Program-made: the position numbers and the translations under genes
DNA from: Oscillibacter sp.
GTDB lineage: Bacteria; Bacillota; Clostridia; Oscillospirales; Oscillospiraceae
DNA length: 64,000 nt
Direction: 5' to 3'
Assembly: GCA_017526785.1 (NCBI GenBank)
Contig: JAFXQV010000015.1
Span: 62,001 to 126,000, forward strand
Notes under the pieces: model-generated
Seen by the model: the letters and a program-made list of their open reading frames with translations, nothing else
The model's database searches: none
What the model was told of the DNA's origin: nothing
Shown here: positions 22,069 through 31,365 of the stretch, one piece after another
Layout of the letters: the number at the start of each line of letters is the position of its first letter
How positions within the stretch are numbered: the first letter of the stretch is position 1

Positions 22069-23367
22069 TCAGGGGTTATAGCCGCCGATTTGGACGCCGG
22101 TATAGTAATGGGTCAAAATTTCGCGGTAATCCGCGCCGTCGCGCGCCATTTGGTTCGCGCCGTACTGGCTGAGTCCGACGCCGTGTCCGTACCCGGTGAC
22201 GTAGAACGACACCTTGCCGTCGGCCATTTCCCACGTAAAGCAGGCCGAACGCAAGCCCAACGCCGAACGGATACGGCTTCCCTGCGTCTTGATTCCGCCG
22301 ACATACGCCGTAATAATACTTCCGGCGCTGTCGCGTTCCGCGCCGGAGAGCCAGTCGTAGGGGTCGCCGGAGAGATTCGCTTTCGGGAAGGCGGACTGTA
22401 GCTTGTCGCGGTATTCGTTGATGGTGAAGGTGACGCTGCTGTAATAGTTTGGTGTGTTGTCGGCGTTCTCGGGGGACGTGACGGGCTGTAAGTAGGGCTT
22501 GTCGCCCGACCAGACATCGCCGGATGTGCGGGTCAGCCCCGCAGACGACGCGTGGAAGACCGCTAAAATGGGTTCGCCGTCATAGAGCATGGTTTCGCCG
22601 TTGGTGTCCTCGACGGCGGAGCGTAATTTCTGTTCCTCGTCCTCGGGGAGATAGCCCCACTTCTTCTTGGCGGCGGCGGCGCTCAAATACGCCTGACAGC
22701 AGGCGGGACTTGTACAGATATCGGCCTTGTCGCCGTGCTTGCTTCCGGAGTGTAGCATGTAACGGGTATAGGTACGGGCGGCGACGGCCTGCGCTTTGAG
22801 GGCTTCCAACTGGAAGTAGCCGGGCATTTCCCCGCGCAGTACGCAGACCAAATACTCCTGCATGGACATGACCGACACTTCGCCGCTTTTCTTGTCAAGG
22901 ACTTTCAGCATACAGTCCTCGTCCGGCTGTCCGGCGAACGCCTCCGGGACGGGTTGGGGTTCGGGTTGCGCTTCCGGGGCGGCTTCGGGCTGGGCTTCCG
23001 TAACGGGTTCGGCTTCGGGGTCACGCGGTATTTCCACGCCCGTCCGGACGACTTCGGCTCCGTTGAGCAGGTCGGAGACGGTCACGGCGTTGGTACGGCC
23101 GTCACCCGTGAGCAGAAACGGCATGAGAAAGAGCGCCACGACCAGTCCGGCGGAGGCGGTCATAATCGTATGGAATGGGCGCGGGAGCGTACGCGCGCGG
23201 CGGCGTACGCGGCGGGACGTGTCACGGCGCGGGGTATCGGCGCGGGGTAGCGTGTCGGTATCGGTGGCAGGGCGCGGCGGGGTGTCCGCCACGGCGCGGC
23301 GGCGCGGCGGATTGGCCGGGATGTTCCGTACACGCTGGGTCGGAACCTGATTTGGATACTCTTTCAC
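22069..23367 (-). CDS. spoIID: SpoIID/LytB-domain protein
   Basis: 432 residues from GTG 23365-23367, 6 nt after AAGGAGGGG. The first 75 residues are proline- and arginine-rich and should be cytoplasmic. A membrane anchor follows (ASAGLVVALFLMPFLL), then a Pro/Glu linker and the SpoIID domain. The conserved catalytic-glutamate region is CVLRGEMPGYFQLEALKAQA, followed by AARTYTRY, CTSPACCQAY and, near the end, GYGHGVGLSQYGANQMA. SpoIID is a lytic transglycosylase that acts on denuded glycan strands during forespore engulfment. No spoIIM or spoIIP is adjacent, and the long Arg/Pro tail is unlike B. subtilis SpoIID, so a vegetative LytB-like role cannot be excluded. Confidence 0.85.
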   Translation of the reverse strand: MKEYPNQVPTQRVRNIPANPPRRRAVADTPPRPATDTDTLPRADTPRRDTSRRVRRRARTLPRPFHTIMTASAGLVVALFLMPFLLTGDGRTNAVTVSDLLNGAEVVRTGVEIPRDPEAEPVTEAQPEAAPEAQPEPQPVPEAFAGQPDEDCMLKVLDKKSGEVSVMSMQEYLVCVLRGEMPGYFQLEALKAQAVAARTYTRYMLHSGSKHGDKADICTSPACCQAYLSAAAAKKKWGYLPEDEEQKLRSAVEDTNGETMLYDGEPILAVFHASSAGLTRTSGDVWSGDKPYLQPVTSPENADNTPNYYSSVTFTINEYRDKLQSAFPKANLSGDPYDWLSGAERDSAGSIITAYVGGIKTQGSRIRSALGLRSACFTWEMADGKVSFYVTGYGHGVGLSQYGANQMARDGADYREILTHYYTGVQIGGYNP

Positions 23368-23438
23368 TGAAAACCCCTCCTTGTCCGACAGGCCGGACGT
23401 TTTCAACAGTGTATGCGCCCGGCTTGACCGACACGCGT

Positions 23439-23467
23439 ATTTTACCACATTTTCCGCCGCCGCGCAA
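23439..23467 (-). promoter_or_regulatory. Promoter of the SpoIID-like gene
   Basis: Minus strand TTGCGC (23462-23467), 17-bp spacer, TAAAAT (23439-23444) preceded by TGG. It resembles the housekeeping promoters of this window rather than a sigma-E site. Confidence 0.55.
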
Positions 23468-23644
23468 CAGATGATTTTCAGGAATCCGTGCCGGAATGTG
23501 TAAAAAGGCCGTTGTCAAGGGGTTTCCATTGCCAGAAATGCCCCTTTTGGGCGCGTTTTTCCGGCGCTTTCCATAGAAAGCACCGCCGTTTTCGTGGACT
23601 GTGCCGAATTTTGCCAGTGAGCGGGATAACCGCTTCAAAAGCCG

Positions 23645-23673
23645 TTGACACGTATTATAATACGTGTTATAAT
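23645..23673 (+). promoter_or_regulatory. Perfect-consensus hicAB promoter with built-in palindromic operator
   Basis: TTGACA (23645-23650), 17-bp spacer, TATAAT (23668-23673): a full consensus match. The spacer and the end of the -35 form a perfect 20-bp palindrome, ACACGTATTATAATACGTGT (23648-23667), the expected place for HicB to bind and block RNA polymerase. Confidence 0.93.
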
Positions 23674-23704
23674 GTGCGTACTTTTACAGAGAGGGGCAGA
23701 ACCA

Positions 23705-23902
23705 TTGAAATCTTACTCCTCAAGAGAGGTCATCCGGAAACTCTATGACGATGGATGGTATGAAGTAGCCGGAGACGGAGACCACCGCAATTTTAAACAT
23801 CCCACAAAACCCGGTAAAGTGACAGTGCCACACCCCCGGAAAGATATCCCGCGACGAACACTCAACAGTATCGCCAAACAGGCGAGTATAACATTTGATT
23901 AA
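23705..23902 (+). CDS. hicA: HicA-family mRNA interferase toxin
   Basis: 65 residues from TTG 23705, with GAGAGGGG upstream. The double-stranded-RNA-binding-like HicA fold is recognisable: SREVIRKLYDDGWYEV, then GDGDHRNFKHPTKPGKVTVP with the catalytic histidine (GDHRNF), then HPRKDIPRRTLNSIAKQA. HicA cleaves mRNA and is neutralised by HicB, whose start lies 17 nt downstream. The weak TTG start may keep the toxin below the antitoxin. Confidence 0.93.
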   Translation: MKSYSSREVIRKLYDDGWYEVAGDGDHRNFKHPTKPGKVTVPHPRKDIPRRTLNSIAKQASITFD

Positions 23903-23918
23903 TTTCGAGGAAATGACA

Positions 23919-24335
23919 ATGAATCAATCAAATTTGAAAAAAACATACTGTTTCCCGGCCTTTTTCTATTTTGACGCGGACGGAATTTCCATTGAGTTTC
24001 CCGATTTACCGGGCTGTCTGTCCTGCGCCGACACCGAAGAGGAGGCTTTCCGCAACGCCAAAGAGGCTCTCGGACTGCACCTCTACAGCATGGAACTTGA
24101 CGGGGATTCCATTCCCGCGCCAACGCCCGTACGCGACCTGCGCCCGGAGGAAGGCGGCGTCGTGAGTATGATAGAGGTTTTCATGCCCACGGTGCGGGAC
24201 AGAATCAACCGGAAGGCCGTCAAGAAAACTGTGACAATCCCGGCGTGGCTGAACCGGGAGGCGGAAGCGGCGGGGGCGAATTTTTCGCTGATTCTACAAA
24301 ACGGTCTGAAAGCCTATCTCGGAAAAGGCGTCTGA
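23919..24335 (+). CDS. hicB: HicB-family antitoxin
   Basis: 138 residues; ATG 23919 chosen over ATG 23913 because it lies 8 nt from CGAGG. The N-terminal HicB domain (FPAFFYFDADGISIEFPDLP, then GCLSCADTEEEA) is followed by a C-terminal DNA-binding tail (KKTVTIPAWLNREAEAAGAN, then FSLILQNGLKAYL). It should neutralise the HicA encoded just upstream and repress the operon by binding the palindrome at 23648-23667. Confidence 0.92.
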   Translation: MNQSNLKKTYCFPAFFYFDADGISIEFPDLPGCLSCADTEEEAFRNAKEALGLHLYSMELDGDSIPAPTPVRDLRPEEGGVVSMIEVFMPTVRDRINRKAVKKTVTIPAWLNREAEAAGANFSLILQNGLKAYLGKGV

Positions 24336-24340
24336 TACGG

Positions 24341-24381
24341 GCGGGAGAGTTTGGAAGCAGGCTCTCCCGCTAAAATTTTTT
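24341..24381 (+). terminator. Terminator of hicAB
   Basis: 9-bp stem GCGGGAGAG (24341-24349) / CTCTCCCGC (24362-24370), then TAAAATTTTTT. Confidence 0.85.
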
Positions 24382-24399
24382 CCGTGCGGCGGATTTTCT

Positions 24400-24428
24400 T
24401 TGCAATCGGGGCGGGAATGTGGTATGCT
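24400..24428 (+). promoter_or_regulatory. Promoter of secA
   Basis: TTGCAA (24400-24405), 17-bp spacer, TATGCT (24423-24428) with TGG before it. Confidence 0.6.
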
Positions 24429-24475
24429 ATACGGGCATACAACCGCCGGGGGCGGATGACTAAGGAGTTTTTTAC

Positions 24476-27232
24476 ATGGGACTTTTCAAAAAGCTGTTCG
24501 GGGACTACAGCACCCGCGAATTGCGGAGCATTAACCCCATTGTGGACAAAATCGAGGCAATGGCCGACGAGTACAAGGCCATGCCCGACAGCGCCTTACA
24601 GGCCAAGACCGCCGAGTTCAAGCGGCGTCTGGCCGAGGGCGAGACGCTCGACGACATTCTCCCGGAGGCGTTCGCCACCGTCCGGGAGGCCGCCGACCGC
24701 GTGCTGGGACTGCGCCCCTACCGGGTACAGCTCATCGGCGGCGTGGTGCTTCATCAGGGGCGTATCGCCGAGATGAAGACGGGCGAGGGCAAAACGCTTG
24801 TCGCCACGCTTCCCTCTTATCTGAACGCGCTGACCGGGAACGGCGTCCACATCGTGACCGTCAACGACTACCTTGCCACGCGTGACAGCGAGTGGATGGG
24901 CAAAGTACACCGCTTTCTGGGACTGCGCGTCGGCTTGATTGTCCACGGCCTCACGACCGCGCAGCGGCAGGACGCCTACAACGCCGACATTACCTACGGC
25001 ACCAACAACGAAATGGGCTTTGACTACCTCCGGGACAACATGTGCATTTACGAAACGGAGTTGGTACAGCGCGGCCACGCGTTCGCAATCGTGGACGAAG
25101 TGGACTCGATTCTGATTGACGAAGCGCGTACGCCGCTGATAATCTCCGGGCAGGGCGAGAACTCCACGCAGTTATACGACATGGCGGAGAGGTTCGTCGC
25201 CGGACTGCGGAAACGCGTGGTCGTGCAGGTCGACAACAAGGAGGAAGAAGAGGAGTTAGGCATTGACGCGGATTACGTCGTGGACGAGAAGGCCAAGACC
25301 GCGACCTTGACCGCCGACGGCATTGCCAAGGCCGAGGAGTTCTTCCATTTGGAGAATCTGGCCGACCCGTCGAACGCGACGATATCCCACCACATTAATC
25401 AGGCGTTGCGCGCCCACGGCACCATGAAACGCGATGTCGATTACGTCGTCAAGGACGGGGAAATCATCATTGTGGACGAGTTCACGGGGCGGCTGATGTT
25501 CGGGCGGCGCTACTCCAACGGGCTTCATCAGGCGATTGAGGCCAAGGAGCATGTCAAAGTCCAGAAGGAGAACAAGACGCTGGCTACCATTACGTTCCAG
25601 AACTATTTCCGGCTCTACAAGAAGCTCTCCGGCATGACCGGAACGGCCATGACCGAGCAGGAGGAATTCGGCACAATCTACAATCTGGACATCATCGAGA
25701 TTCCGACGAACCGCCCCAACGCCCGGAAAGACCATCACGACGTGGTCTACAAGACCGAGGCCGGGAAATTCCGCGCCGTCATTGAGCAGATTCGCGCGTG
25801 TCACGACCGGGGTCAGCCCGTACTCGTGGGTACGGTCTCGATTGAGAAGAACGAACTCCTCTCGAAACTGCTTGCCAAAGAGGGAATCAAGCATAATCTC
25901 CTGAACGCCAAGAACCACGAGAAGGAAGCGGAAATCGTGGCGCAGGCGGGCAAGTACGGCGCGGTCACGGTCTCCACGAACATGGCCGGACGCGGTACCG
26001 ACATCATGTTAGGCGGCAACGCGGAGTATCTGGCGCGGGCGGACTTGGTGCGCGCCGGGTACGACGAGGAAATTATTGTCGACGCCACGGGCTACGCCGA
26101 CACCGACAACGAGCAGATTTTAGAGGCGCGGAAACTCTTTGCCGAGCGCATGGCGTACCATAAGAGTATCATTTCCGCGGAGGCCGACAAAGTGCGGGAG
26201 GCGGGCGGCCTGTTCATCATCGGCACGGAGCGCCACGAGTCCCGCCGCATTGACAACCAGTTACGCGGACGCGCGGGGCGGCAGGGCGACCCCGGCGAGA
26301 CACGGTTTTACATTTCGCTGGAAGACGATTTAATGCGCCTCTTCGGCGGCGACCGTATCACGAATCTGATGGACAGACTTGACCTCGACGAGGACACCCC
26401 CATTGAAAACCGCATGCTGACAAAGGCCATTGAGAACGCGCAGACCACCGTCGAATCCAGAAACTTCCAGTCCCGGAAGTCGGTACTCGAATACGACGAC
26501 GTGATGAACAAACAGCGCGAAATCATCTACGACCAGCGGCGGCAGGTTCTCGACGGCCGCGACCTGAAAGATACCGTCCTGAATATGATGAGAACGTCCA
26601 TTGAAAATCACCTGTCGCTTGCGTTCGGCGGGAAGACCGTACTCAGCGAGGACGACATCAAAGAGGCCTTAAAGGGTCTGGAAGGCATGTACTTCTTGCC
26701 GGGGGCGGTACAGGTATCGGAGGACATGGACGAGGCCGCGCTGACGGACGCTTGCGAGGCGGCGGCGCTTGCGACCTACCAGCGCAAGGAACAGGAAATC
26801 ACGCCGCCGATGATGCGCGAAATCGAGCGCGTTATCATGCTGCGCGTCGTCGACGAATACTGGATGGACCATATCGACGCGATGGACGACCTGAAGCAGG
26901 GTATCCGTCTGCAGGCCTACGGCAACAATGACCCCGTGGACGCCTACAAGCGCGAGTCGCTGCAGATGTTCGAGGAGATGATATCGGCGATTCAGGATGA
27001 AACCGTCCGGCGTCTGTACTCCGTGCAGGTGCGGCAGAATCAGGAGGTACGCCGGGAGCGCGTGGCCAAGGCGACGTCCGAGAATGTCGGCGGGGACGGT
27101 TCCGCGCCCAAGAAACAGCCCAAGAAAGTTGTGAAAATCGGCCGCAATGACCCCTGTCCCTGCGGGAGCGGCAAGAAGTGGAAGAAGTGTACCTGTCCGG
27201 AGTACCACCCCGATTTGAAATCGTCCGTTTGA
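24476..27232 (+). CDS. secA: Preprotein translocase ATPase SecA
   Basis: 918 residues, ATG 24476 after TAAGGAG. Motor of the Sec export pathway at the inner face of the membrane. Walker [12 protein letters not shown] near residue 103, DEAD-like box [19 protein letters not shown], the [20 protein letters not shown] segment, [33 protein letters not shown] and a C-terminal zinc motif [14 protein letters not shown] are all intact. Length is standard for the housekeeping SecA1. Followed after 16 nt by pgeF, probably in one transcript. Confidence 0.98.
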   Translation: MGLFKKLFGDYSTRELRSINPIVDKIEAMADEYKAMPDSALQAKTAEFKRRLAEGETLDDILPEAFATVREAADRVLGLRPYRVQLIGGVVLHQGRIAEMKTGEGKTLVATLPSYLNALTGNGVHIVTVNDYLATRDSEWMGKVHRFLGLRVGLIVHGLTTAQRQDAYNADITYGTNNEMGFDYLRDNMCIYETELVQRGHAFAIVDEVDSILIDEARTPLIISGQGENSTQLYDMAERFVAGLRKRVVVQVDNKEEEEELGIDADYVVDEKAKTATLTADGIAKAEEFFHLENLADPSNATISHHINQALRAHGTMKRDVDYVVKDGEIIIVDEFTGRLMFGRRYSNGLHQAIEAKEHVKVQKENKTLATITFQNYFRLYKKLSGMTGTAMTEQEEFGTIYNLDIIEIPTNRPNARKDHHDVVYKTEAGKFRAVIEQIRACHDRGQPVLVGTVSIEKNELLSKLLAKEGIKHNLLNAKNHEKEAEIVAQAGKYGAVTVSTNMAGRGTDIMLGGNAEYLARADLVRAGYDEEIIVDATGYADTDNEQILEARKLFAERMAYHKSIISAEADKVREAGGLFIIGTERHESRRIDNQLRGRAGRQGDPGETRFYISLEDDLMRLFGGDRITNLMDRLDLDEDTPIENRMLTKAIENAQTTVESRNFQSRKSVLEYDDVMNKQREIIYDQRRQVLDGRDLKDTVLNMMRTSIENHLSLAFGGKTVLSEDDIKEALKGLEGMYFLPGAVQVSEDMDEAALTDACEAAALATYQRKEQEITPPMMREIERVIMLRVVDEYWMDHIDAMDDLKQGIRLQAYGNNDPVDAYKRESLQMFEEMISAIQDETVRRLYSVQVRQNQEVRRERVAKATSENVGGDGSAPKKQPKKVVKIGRNDPCPCGSGKKWKKCTCPEYHPDLKSSV

Positions 27233-27248
27233 AAGGAGCAACTCCGCC

Positions 27249-28058
27249 GTGTCGTTTGTCACCCACTGTGAAAGTGAAATTGTCTGGTACACGTCCTCCC
27301 TGTTCGGGGGCGTGCCGCACGGATTTTCCACGCGGCTGGGGGGCGTGTCCGGTTCGCCGTGGGACACACTCAACCTCGGCACCGGGCGCGGGGACGTTCA
27401 CGCGCATGTCGCGGAGAATTACCGCCGCTTCTGCGCGGTCGTTGGCGCGAACCCGGAGCGCGTCGTGCTGGCGAAACAGGTTCACGAAACCACCGTCCGC
27501 GCCGTCACCGCCGCCGACGCCGGAAAGGGGCTTCACGTCCCCCGCGACTACACCGCCGACGCGCTGATTACCATGGAGCCGGATTTGCCGCTTGTGGTGT
27601 TCTCCGCCGACTGCGGAATTTTGCTGTTGCGCGACCCCGTGACGGGCGCTGTCGGCGCGGTACACGCCGGGTGGCGCGGGTGTGCGGCGGGTATCGTGGA
27701 AAAGGCCGTCGTGGCGTTATGCAAACTTTCGGGCGCGGAGGCGTCGCGGCTGTGCGCGGCCGTCGGACCCTGTATCGGGCAGTGCTGTTTCGAGACGGAC
27801 AGCGACGTACCCGACGCCATGCGCGAGGCGCTCGGGCGCGACGCCAAACCCTATTTTGTCTACAATGACGCCCGGAACAAATGGCAGGTCGACCTTGCCG
27901 GACTGAACCGGGAATGGCTCTTACGCGCCGGGCTTCCGGCGGCGAACATTGACGCCTTGCGTCTTTGCACGGCCTGTCACCCGGAGCTGTTCTGGTCTCA
28001 CCGGAAAATGGGCGACAAACGCGGCGCTCAGGTCGCCATGATTATGAAAGCCGCATAG
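27249..28058 (+). CDS. pgeF: Peptidoglycan editing factor / multicopper-type purine nucleosidase-like (PgeF, YfiH)
   Basis: 269 residues from GTG 27249 behind AAAGGAG. The family motifs are all there: FGGVPHGFSTRLGGVS, LAKQVHETTV, FSADCGILLL with the metal-binding Cys, VHAGWRGCAAGIVEKAV and VGPCIGQCCFE. Members were first called laccase-like polyphenol oxidases. E. coli YfiH was later linked to removing mis-built muropeptides, and some homologues cleave purine nucleosides, so the substrate is left open. It sits between secA and a D,D-carboxypeptidase gene, which favours an envelope role. Confidence 0.9.
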   Translation: MSFVTHCESEIVWYTSSLFGGVPHGFSTRLGGVSGSPWDTLNLGTGRGDVHAHVAENYRRFCAVVGANPERVVLAKQVHETTVRAVTAADAGKGLHVPRDYTADALITMEPDLPLVVFSADCGILLLRDPVTGAVGAVHAGWRGCAAGIVEKAVVALCKLSGAEASRLCAAVGPCIGQCCFETDSDVPDAMREALGRDAKPYFVYNDARNKWQVDLAGLNREWLLRAGLPAANIDALRLCTACHPELFWSHRKMGDKRGAQVAMIMKAA

Positions 28059-28064
28059 CAAAAC

Positions 28065-28094
28065 CGCCCTCTCCCGTGTCACGCGGGAGGGGCG
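28065..28094. terminator. Hairpin downstream of pgeF
   Basis: Stem CGCCCTCTCCCG/CGGGAGGGGCG without a T-run on the plus strand; weak terminator at best. Confidence 0.4.
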
Positions 28095-28173
28095 AAACTT
28101 TCCACAATCCCGCGCATAATGTGGACAATTTTTCACAAACTGTCCCAGAATGTTAAATGCGGGGGGAATCACC

Positions 28174-29301
28174 ATGAAGAAAGCGCTTGCCGTATTTGTG
28201 ATAACGCTGACGCTCTGCGGCGTGGCGCGCGCCGCACAACTGGATATTAACGCGCCGTCGGTCGTGCTGATGGAGAAGGAGACCGGAACCGTACTCTTTG
28301 CGCGGGACGAACACACCCAACGCGAACCCGCCAGCGTCACCAAAATTATGACAATCCTGCTGACCATGGAGGCCATTGACAGCGGCACACTCTCCTATGA
28401 CAGCATGGTAACGGCGTCGGCGCACGCCAGTTCGATGGGCGGGAGCCAAATCTGGTTGCGCGAACACGAACAAATGACCGTCGAGGAAATGCTGAAAGCG
28501 GTGTGTGTGGTGTCGGCGAACGACTGCGCGGTAGCGCTGGGCGAACACTTGGCGGGCAGTGAGGAGGCGTTCGTCGAGCGCATGAACCGCCGCGCAAAGG
28601 AACTTGGCATGAACGACACGGTTTTCCGGAACGCCACCGGGCTTCCGGCCGTCGGACACGTCACTTCCGCCTACGATATCGCGCTGATGAGCCGGGAACT
28701 GATTTTGAAGCACCCCGACATCCGGCGCTTTACGACAATCTGGATGGACAGTCTCCGGGGCGGGACTTCCGTACTCGTCAACACAAATAAACTGTTGCGC
28801 ACGTTCGACGGCGCGACGGGCTTAAAAACGGGTTCGACGGGCGCGGCGCGGTACTGTCTCTCGGCGACTGCGGAGCGCGACGGCATGGAGCTTATCGCCG
28901 TTATCCTGAAGGGCGAAACGTCCGCCAAGCGCTTTCAGGACGCGAAAACCCTGTTGAGTTACGGCTTCTCCAATTACGCCTTACGTTCCGTGGAACCGGA
29001 GACGCCGCTACCGGGTATCCCCGTGGAGATGGGTACCGTCGAGAGCGTGGAAGTCGAGGCGGACGGGAGCAGTTTACTCCTACTGGACAAAAACAAGGCG
29101 GCGTCACTGCGGCAGGAAGTCGAACTGGAAGAAAGTCTGAAAGCCCCCGTCGAAAAGGGTACGCGTGTCGGCACGCTGACGGCGTACGCCGGGGACGAAC
29201 TCTTAGCCGAAATTCCGTTGCTAACGGCGTACGACGTGCCGCGCGTGACTTTCGGTCAGATGTTTTTCCGCGTCCTTCGTATGGCGTTTCTGGACGAATA
29301 A
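28174..29301 (+). CDS. D-alanyl-D-alanine carboxypeptidase (DacF-like, peptidase S11)
   Basis: 375 residues from ATG 28174 behind GGGGGGAA, 24 nt into a slightly longer frame. Signal peptide KKALAVFVITLTLCGVARA. The penicillin-binding motifs are intact: SxxK in ASVTKIM, SxN in VVSANDCAVALGE, and KTG in GLKTGSTGAARY. A C-terminal beta domain (about 280-355) and an amphipathic final helix (RVTFGQMFFRVLRMAFLDE) fit membrane-attached DacF/PBP5-type enzymes that trim terminal D-Ala from peptidoglycan stems. DacF is sporulation-linked in B. subtilis, but the sequence alone cannot tell vegetative from sporulation use. Confidence 0.92.
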   Translation: MKKALAVFVITLTLCGVARAAQLDINAPSVVLMEKETGTVLFARDEHTQREPASVTKIMTILLTMEAIDSGTLSYDSMVTASAHASSMGGSQIWLREHEQMTVEEMLKAVCVVSANDCAVALGEHLAGSEEAFVERMNRRAKELGMNDTVFRNATGLPAVGHVTSAYDIALMSRELILKHPDIRRFTTIWMDSLRGGTSVLVNTNKLLRTFDGATGLKTGSTGAARYCLSATAERDGMELIAVILKGETSAKRFQDAKTLLSYGFSNYALRSVEPETPLPGIPVEMGTVESVEVEADGSSLLLLDKNKAASLRQEVELEESLKAPVEKGTRVGTLTAYAGDELLAEIPLLTAYDVPRVTFGQMFFRVLRMAFLDE

Positions 29302-29304
29302 TAC

Positions 29305-29338
29305 GACGCCCTCTCCCGTATCGGCGGGGGAGGGCGTC
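29305..29338. terminator. Hairpin between convergent dac and htpG genes
   Basis: Stem GACGCCCTC(T)CCC / GGGGGAGGGCGTC placed between the two stop codons; no T-run. Confidence 0.5.
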
Positions 29339-29346
29339 ACAGCGGA

Positions 29347-31227
29347 TTATTTCATCAGTTCACAGACAAGGTCTGTGTATGCGGAGGGGTCGTCGAGGGG
29401 CAGTCCGGCGATTAACAGGGCTTGCGCGTAGAGCAGGGAAGCGTACTTTTTGGCCTTGTCGGGGTCGGCGGAGACGGCCGCTTCCAGCGCCGTGAAAGCG
29501 GGGTGTTCCACGTTGAGTTCCAGCACGCGCCCGGCCTGCATGCCGATATCGGGCTGTATCGCGTGGAAATACTTCTCCATTTCAAAACTCATGCCCTCCG
29601 CCGCGAGGCAGACGGGGTGAGACTTCAGGCGCGTGGACGCCCGAACCTCTTTCACCTTGTCGCCGAGGGCGTCCTTGATGAAGTCGAACGCGGCCTTGTG
29701 GGCTTCGGCGGATTCCTTGGCCTTGTCGGCGTCGCCTTCCTCTAACTCTTGGTCGAGAACCGAACGGAACTCTTTTTCACGGTAACTCCGGAGCGTCTGC
29801 GCACAAAATTCGTCGACTTCCTCTGTGAAGTACAGAATTTCGGTGCCTTTGTCTTTGAGCAGTTCCGTTTGGGGCAGGCGGTCGACTTTCTCGGGGGTCT
29901 CCCCGGCGGCGTAGTAGATATACTTCTGCTCTCCGGGCATGCGGTCGGCGTACTCGGCCAGCGTCACGGGCTTTTTCTCCGTCGACGAGTAGAACATCAA
30001 GAGGTCTTGCAAGGCCTCCTTATGCGCGCCGTAGTCGCTGACAAGGCCGTACTTGATTTGACGCCCAAACTGTTTCCAGAACGTCTCGTACTTTTCGCGG
30101 TCGTCCTCGCGGAGTTTCAGGAGGTCACTCTTGACCTTCTTTTCGAGATTGCCGCCGATGACCTTTAACTGTCTGTCGTGCTGTAGGAGTTCGCGGGAGA
30201 TGTTGAGGGAGAGGTCGGGGGAGTCGACGACGCCGCGCACAAAGCGGAAGTATTCCGGCAGTAAGTCCGCGCACTTGTCCATAATGAGTACGCCGCTGGA
30301 GTAGAGCTGTAACCCGGCCTGATAGTCCTTGGTATAGAAGTCGTAGGGCGCGGCGGACGGGATAAACAACAGCGCCTTGTACGTGACGGCACCCTCCACG
30401 GACACGGTAATCACGCGCAACGGGTCGCCGTAGTCGTGGAACTTGTCGCGGTAGAATTTGTTGTAGTCGTCGTCGGTGACTTCGCTTTTGTTGCGCTGCC
30501 AGAGCGGAACCATGGAGTTCAGGGTGTCCTCCTCCTGATAGGTTTCGTACTCCGGGTTATCGTCGGGGGAACCCTCTTTCTTGCGGGTCTTGCTGACCTC
30601 CATGCGAATCGGGAAGCGGATATAGTCCGAGTATTTCCGCACCAGAGACTGTACTTTCCAGCTTTGCAGGAACTCGCCGTACTGTTCTTCGTCGGTATCG
30701 GGCTTGATATGCAGGATGATATCGGTACCGGCGGCGTCACGGGCGGCCTCGTCGATGGTGTAGCCGTCGGAGCCGTCGGATTCCCAGCGCCACGCGGTGT
30801 CGTCGCCGTACTTGCGGGTCACGACCGTGATGTGGTCGGCGACCATGAACGCCGAGTAGAAGCCCACGCCGAACTGTCCGATAACGTCCGTGTCCTTGGC
30901 GTCGTCGCCGAGTTCCTGCTTGAACTTGAACGAGCCGGACGAGGCAATCATGCCCAGATTGTCCTCCAAGTCGGCGCGGTTCATGCCGATTCCGTTGTCA
31001 GAGACGGTCAGGAGGCGCTTGTCGGCGTCGATGGAGAGGCGGATTTGAAAGTCTTTTCTGTCCATGCCGATACTGCTGTCCGTGAGGGCGCGGTAACAGA
31101 GCTTGTCGCAAGCGTCGCTGGCGTTGGAAATCAACTCGCGGAGGAAAATTTCCTTGTGGGTGTAGATGGAATGAATCATCAGGTCGAGCAGGCGTTTGGA
31201 TTCGGCCTTGAATTCTTTCTTTTCCAT
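29347..31227 (-). CDS. htpG: Chaperone HtpG (Hsp90 family)
   Basis: 626 residues from ATG 31225-31227. The frame is open 60 nt further, but KEFKAESKRLLDLMIHSIY is the standard N-terminus. ATP-binding (GHKL) motifs: LISNASDACDK, VSDNGIGM and IGQFGVGFYSAFMVAD. Middle and C-terminal dimerisation domains are complete and length is normal. It is preceded by an inverted repeat (31286-31304) that might be an operator. It lacks the CIRCE box of class I heat-shock genes. Confidence 0.97.
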   Translation of the reverse strand: MEKKEFKAESKRLLDLMIHSIYTHKEIFLRELISNASDACDKLCYRALTDSSIGMDRKDFQIRLSIDADKRLLTVSDNGIGMNRADLEDNLGMIASSGSFKFKQELGDDAKDTDVIGQFGVGFYSAFMVADHITVVTRKYGDDTAWRWESDGSDGYTIDEAARDAAGTDIILHIKPDTDEEQYGEFLQSWKVQSLVRKYSDYIRFPIRMEVSKTRKKEGSPDDNPEYETYQEEDTLNSMVPLWQRNKSEVTDDDYNKFYRDKFHDYGDPLRVITVSVEGAVTYKALLFIPSAAPYDFYTKDYQAGLQLYSSGVLIMDKCADLLPEYFRFVRGVVDSPDLSLNISRELLQHDRQLKVIGGNLEKKVKSDLLKLREDDREKYETFWKQFGRQIKYGLVSDYGAHKEALQDLLMFYSSTEKKPVTLAEYADRMPGEQKYIYYAAGETPEKVDRLPQTELLKDKGTEILYFTEEVDEFCAQTLRSYREKEFRSVLDQELEEGDADKAKESAEAHKAAFDFIKDALGDKVKEVRASTRLKSHPVCLAAEGMSFEMEKYFHAIQPDIGMQAGRVLELNVEHPAFTALEAAVSADPDKAKKYASLLYAQALLIAGLPLDDPSAYTDLVCELMK

Positions 31228-31285
31228 GACGGGAAAACACACTTCCTTTTTTATGATTGCGGGGCGGTTCGCGCCCCGTGATAAC

Positions 31286-31304
31286 AAACTTGTCTAACAA
31301 GTTT
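31286..31304. promoter_or_regulatory. Inverted repeat upstream of htpG
   Basis: AAACTTG-TCTAA-CAAGTTT, a perfect 7-5-7 palindrome, followed toward htpG by a GC hairpin CGGGGCG/CGCCCCG (31260-31278). Function unknown; a repressor site is possible. Confidence 0.5.
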
Positions 31305-31365
31305 CTTGCTTATGGAGTGGCGCGTCAGCGGGTAGGGGCGATTTGAGGTGGCGAACACGGCATTT

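Noticed and set aside
16140-24335. A complete CRISPR-Cas locus
   Set aside because: No cas1, cas2, cas6 or effector gene is encoded anywhere in the window; the neighbours of the array are mntA-hepT and csaB.
31228-31365. CIRCE heat-shock operator before htpG
   Set aside because: No TTAGCACTC-N9-GAGTGCTAA or close variant; only the unrelated AAACTTG palindrome is present.
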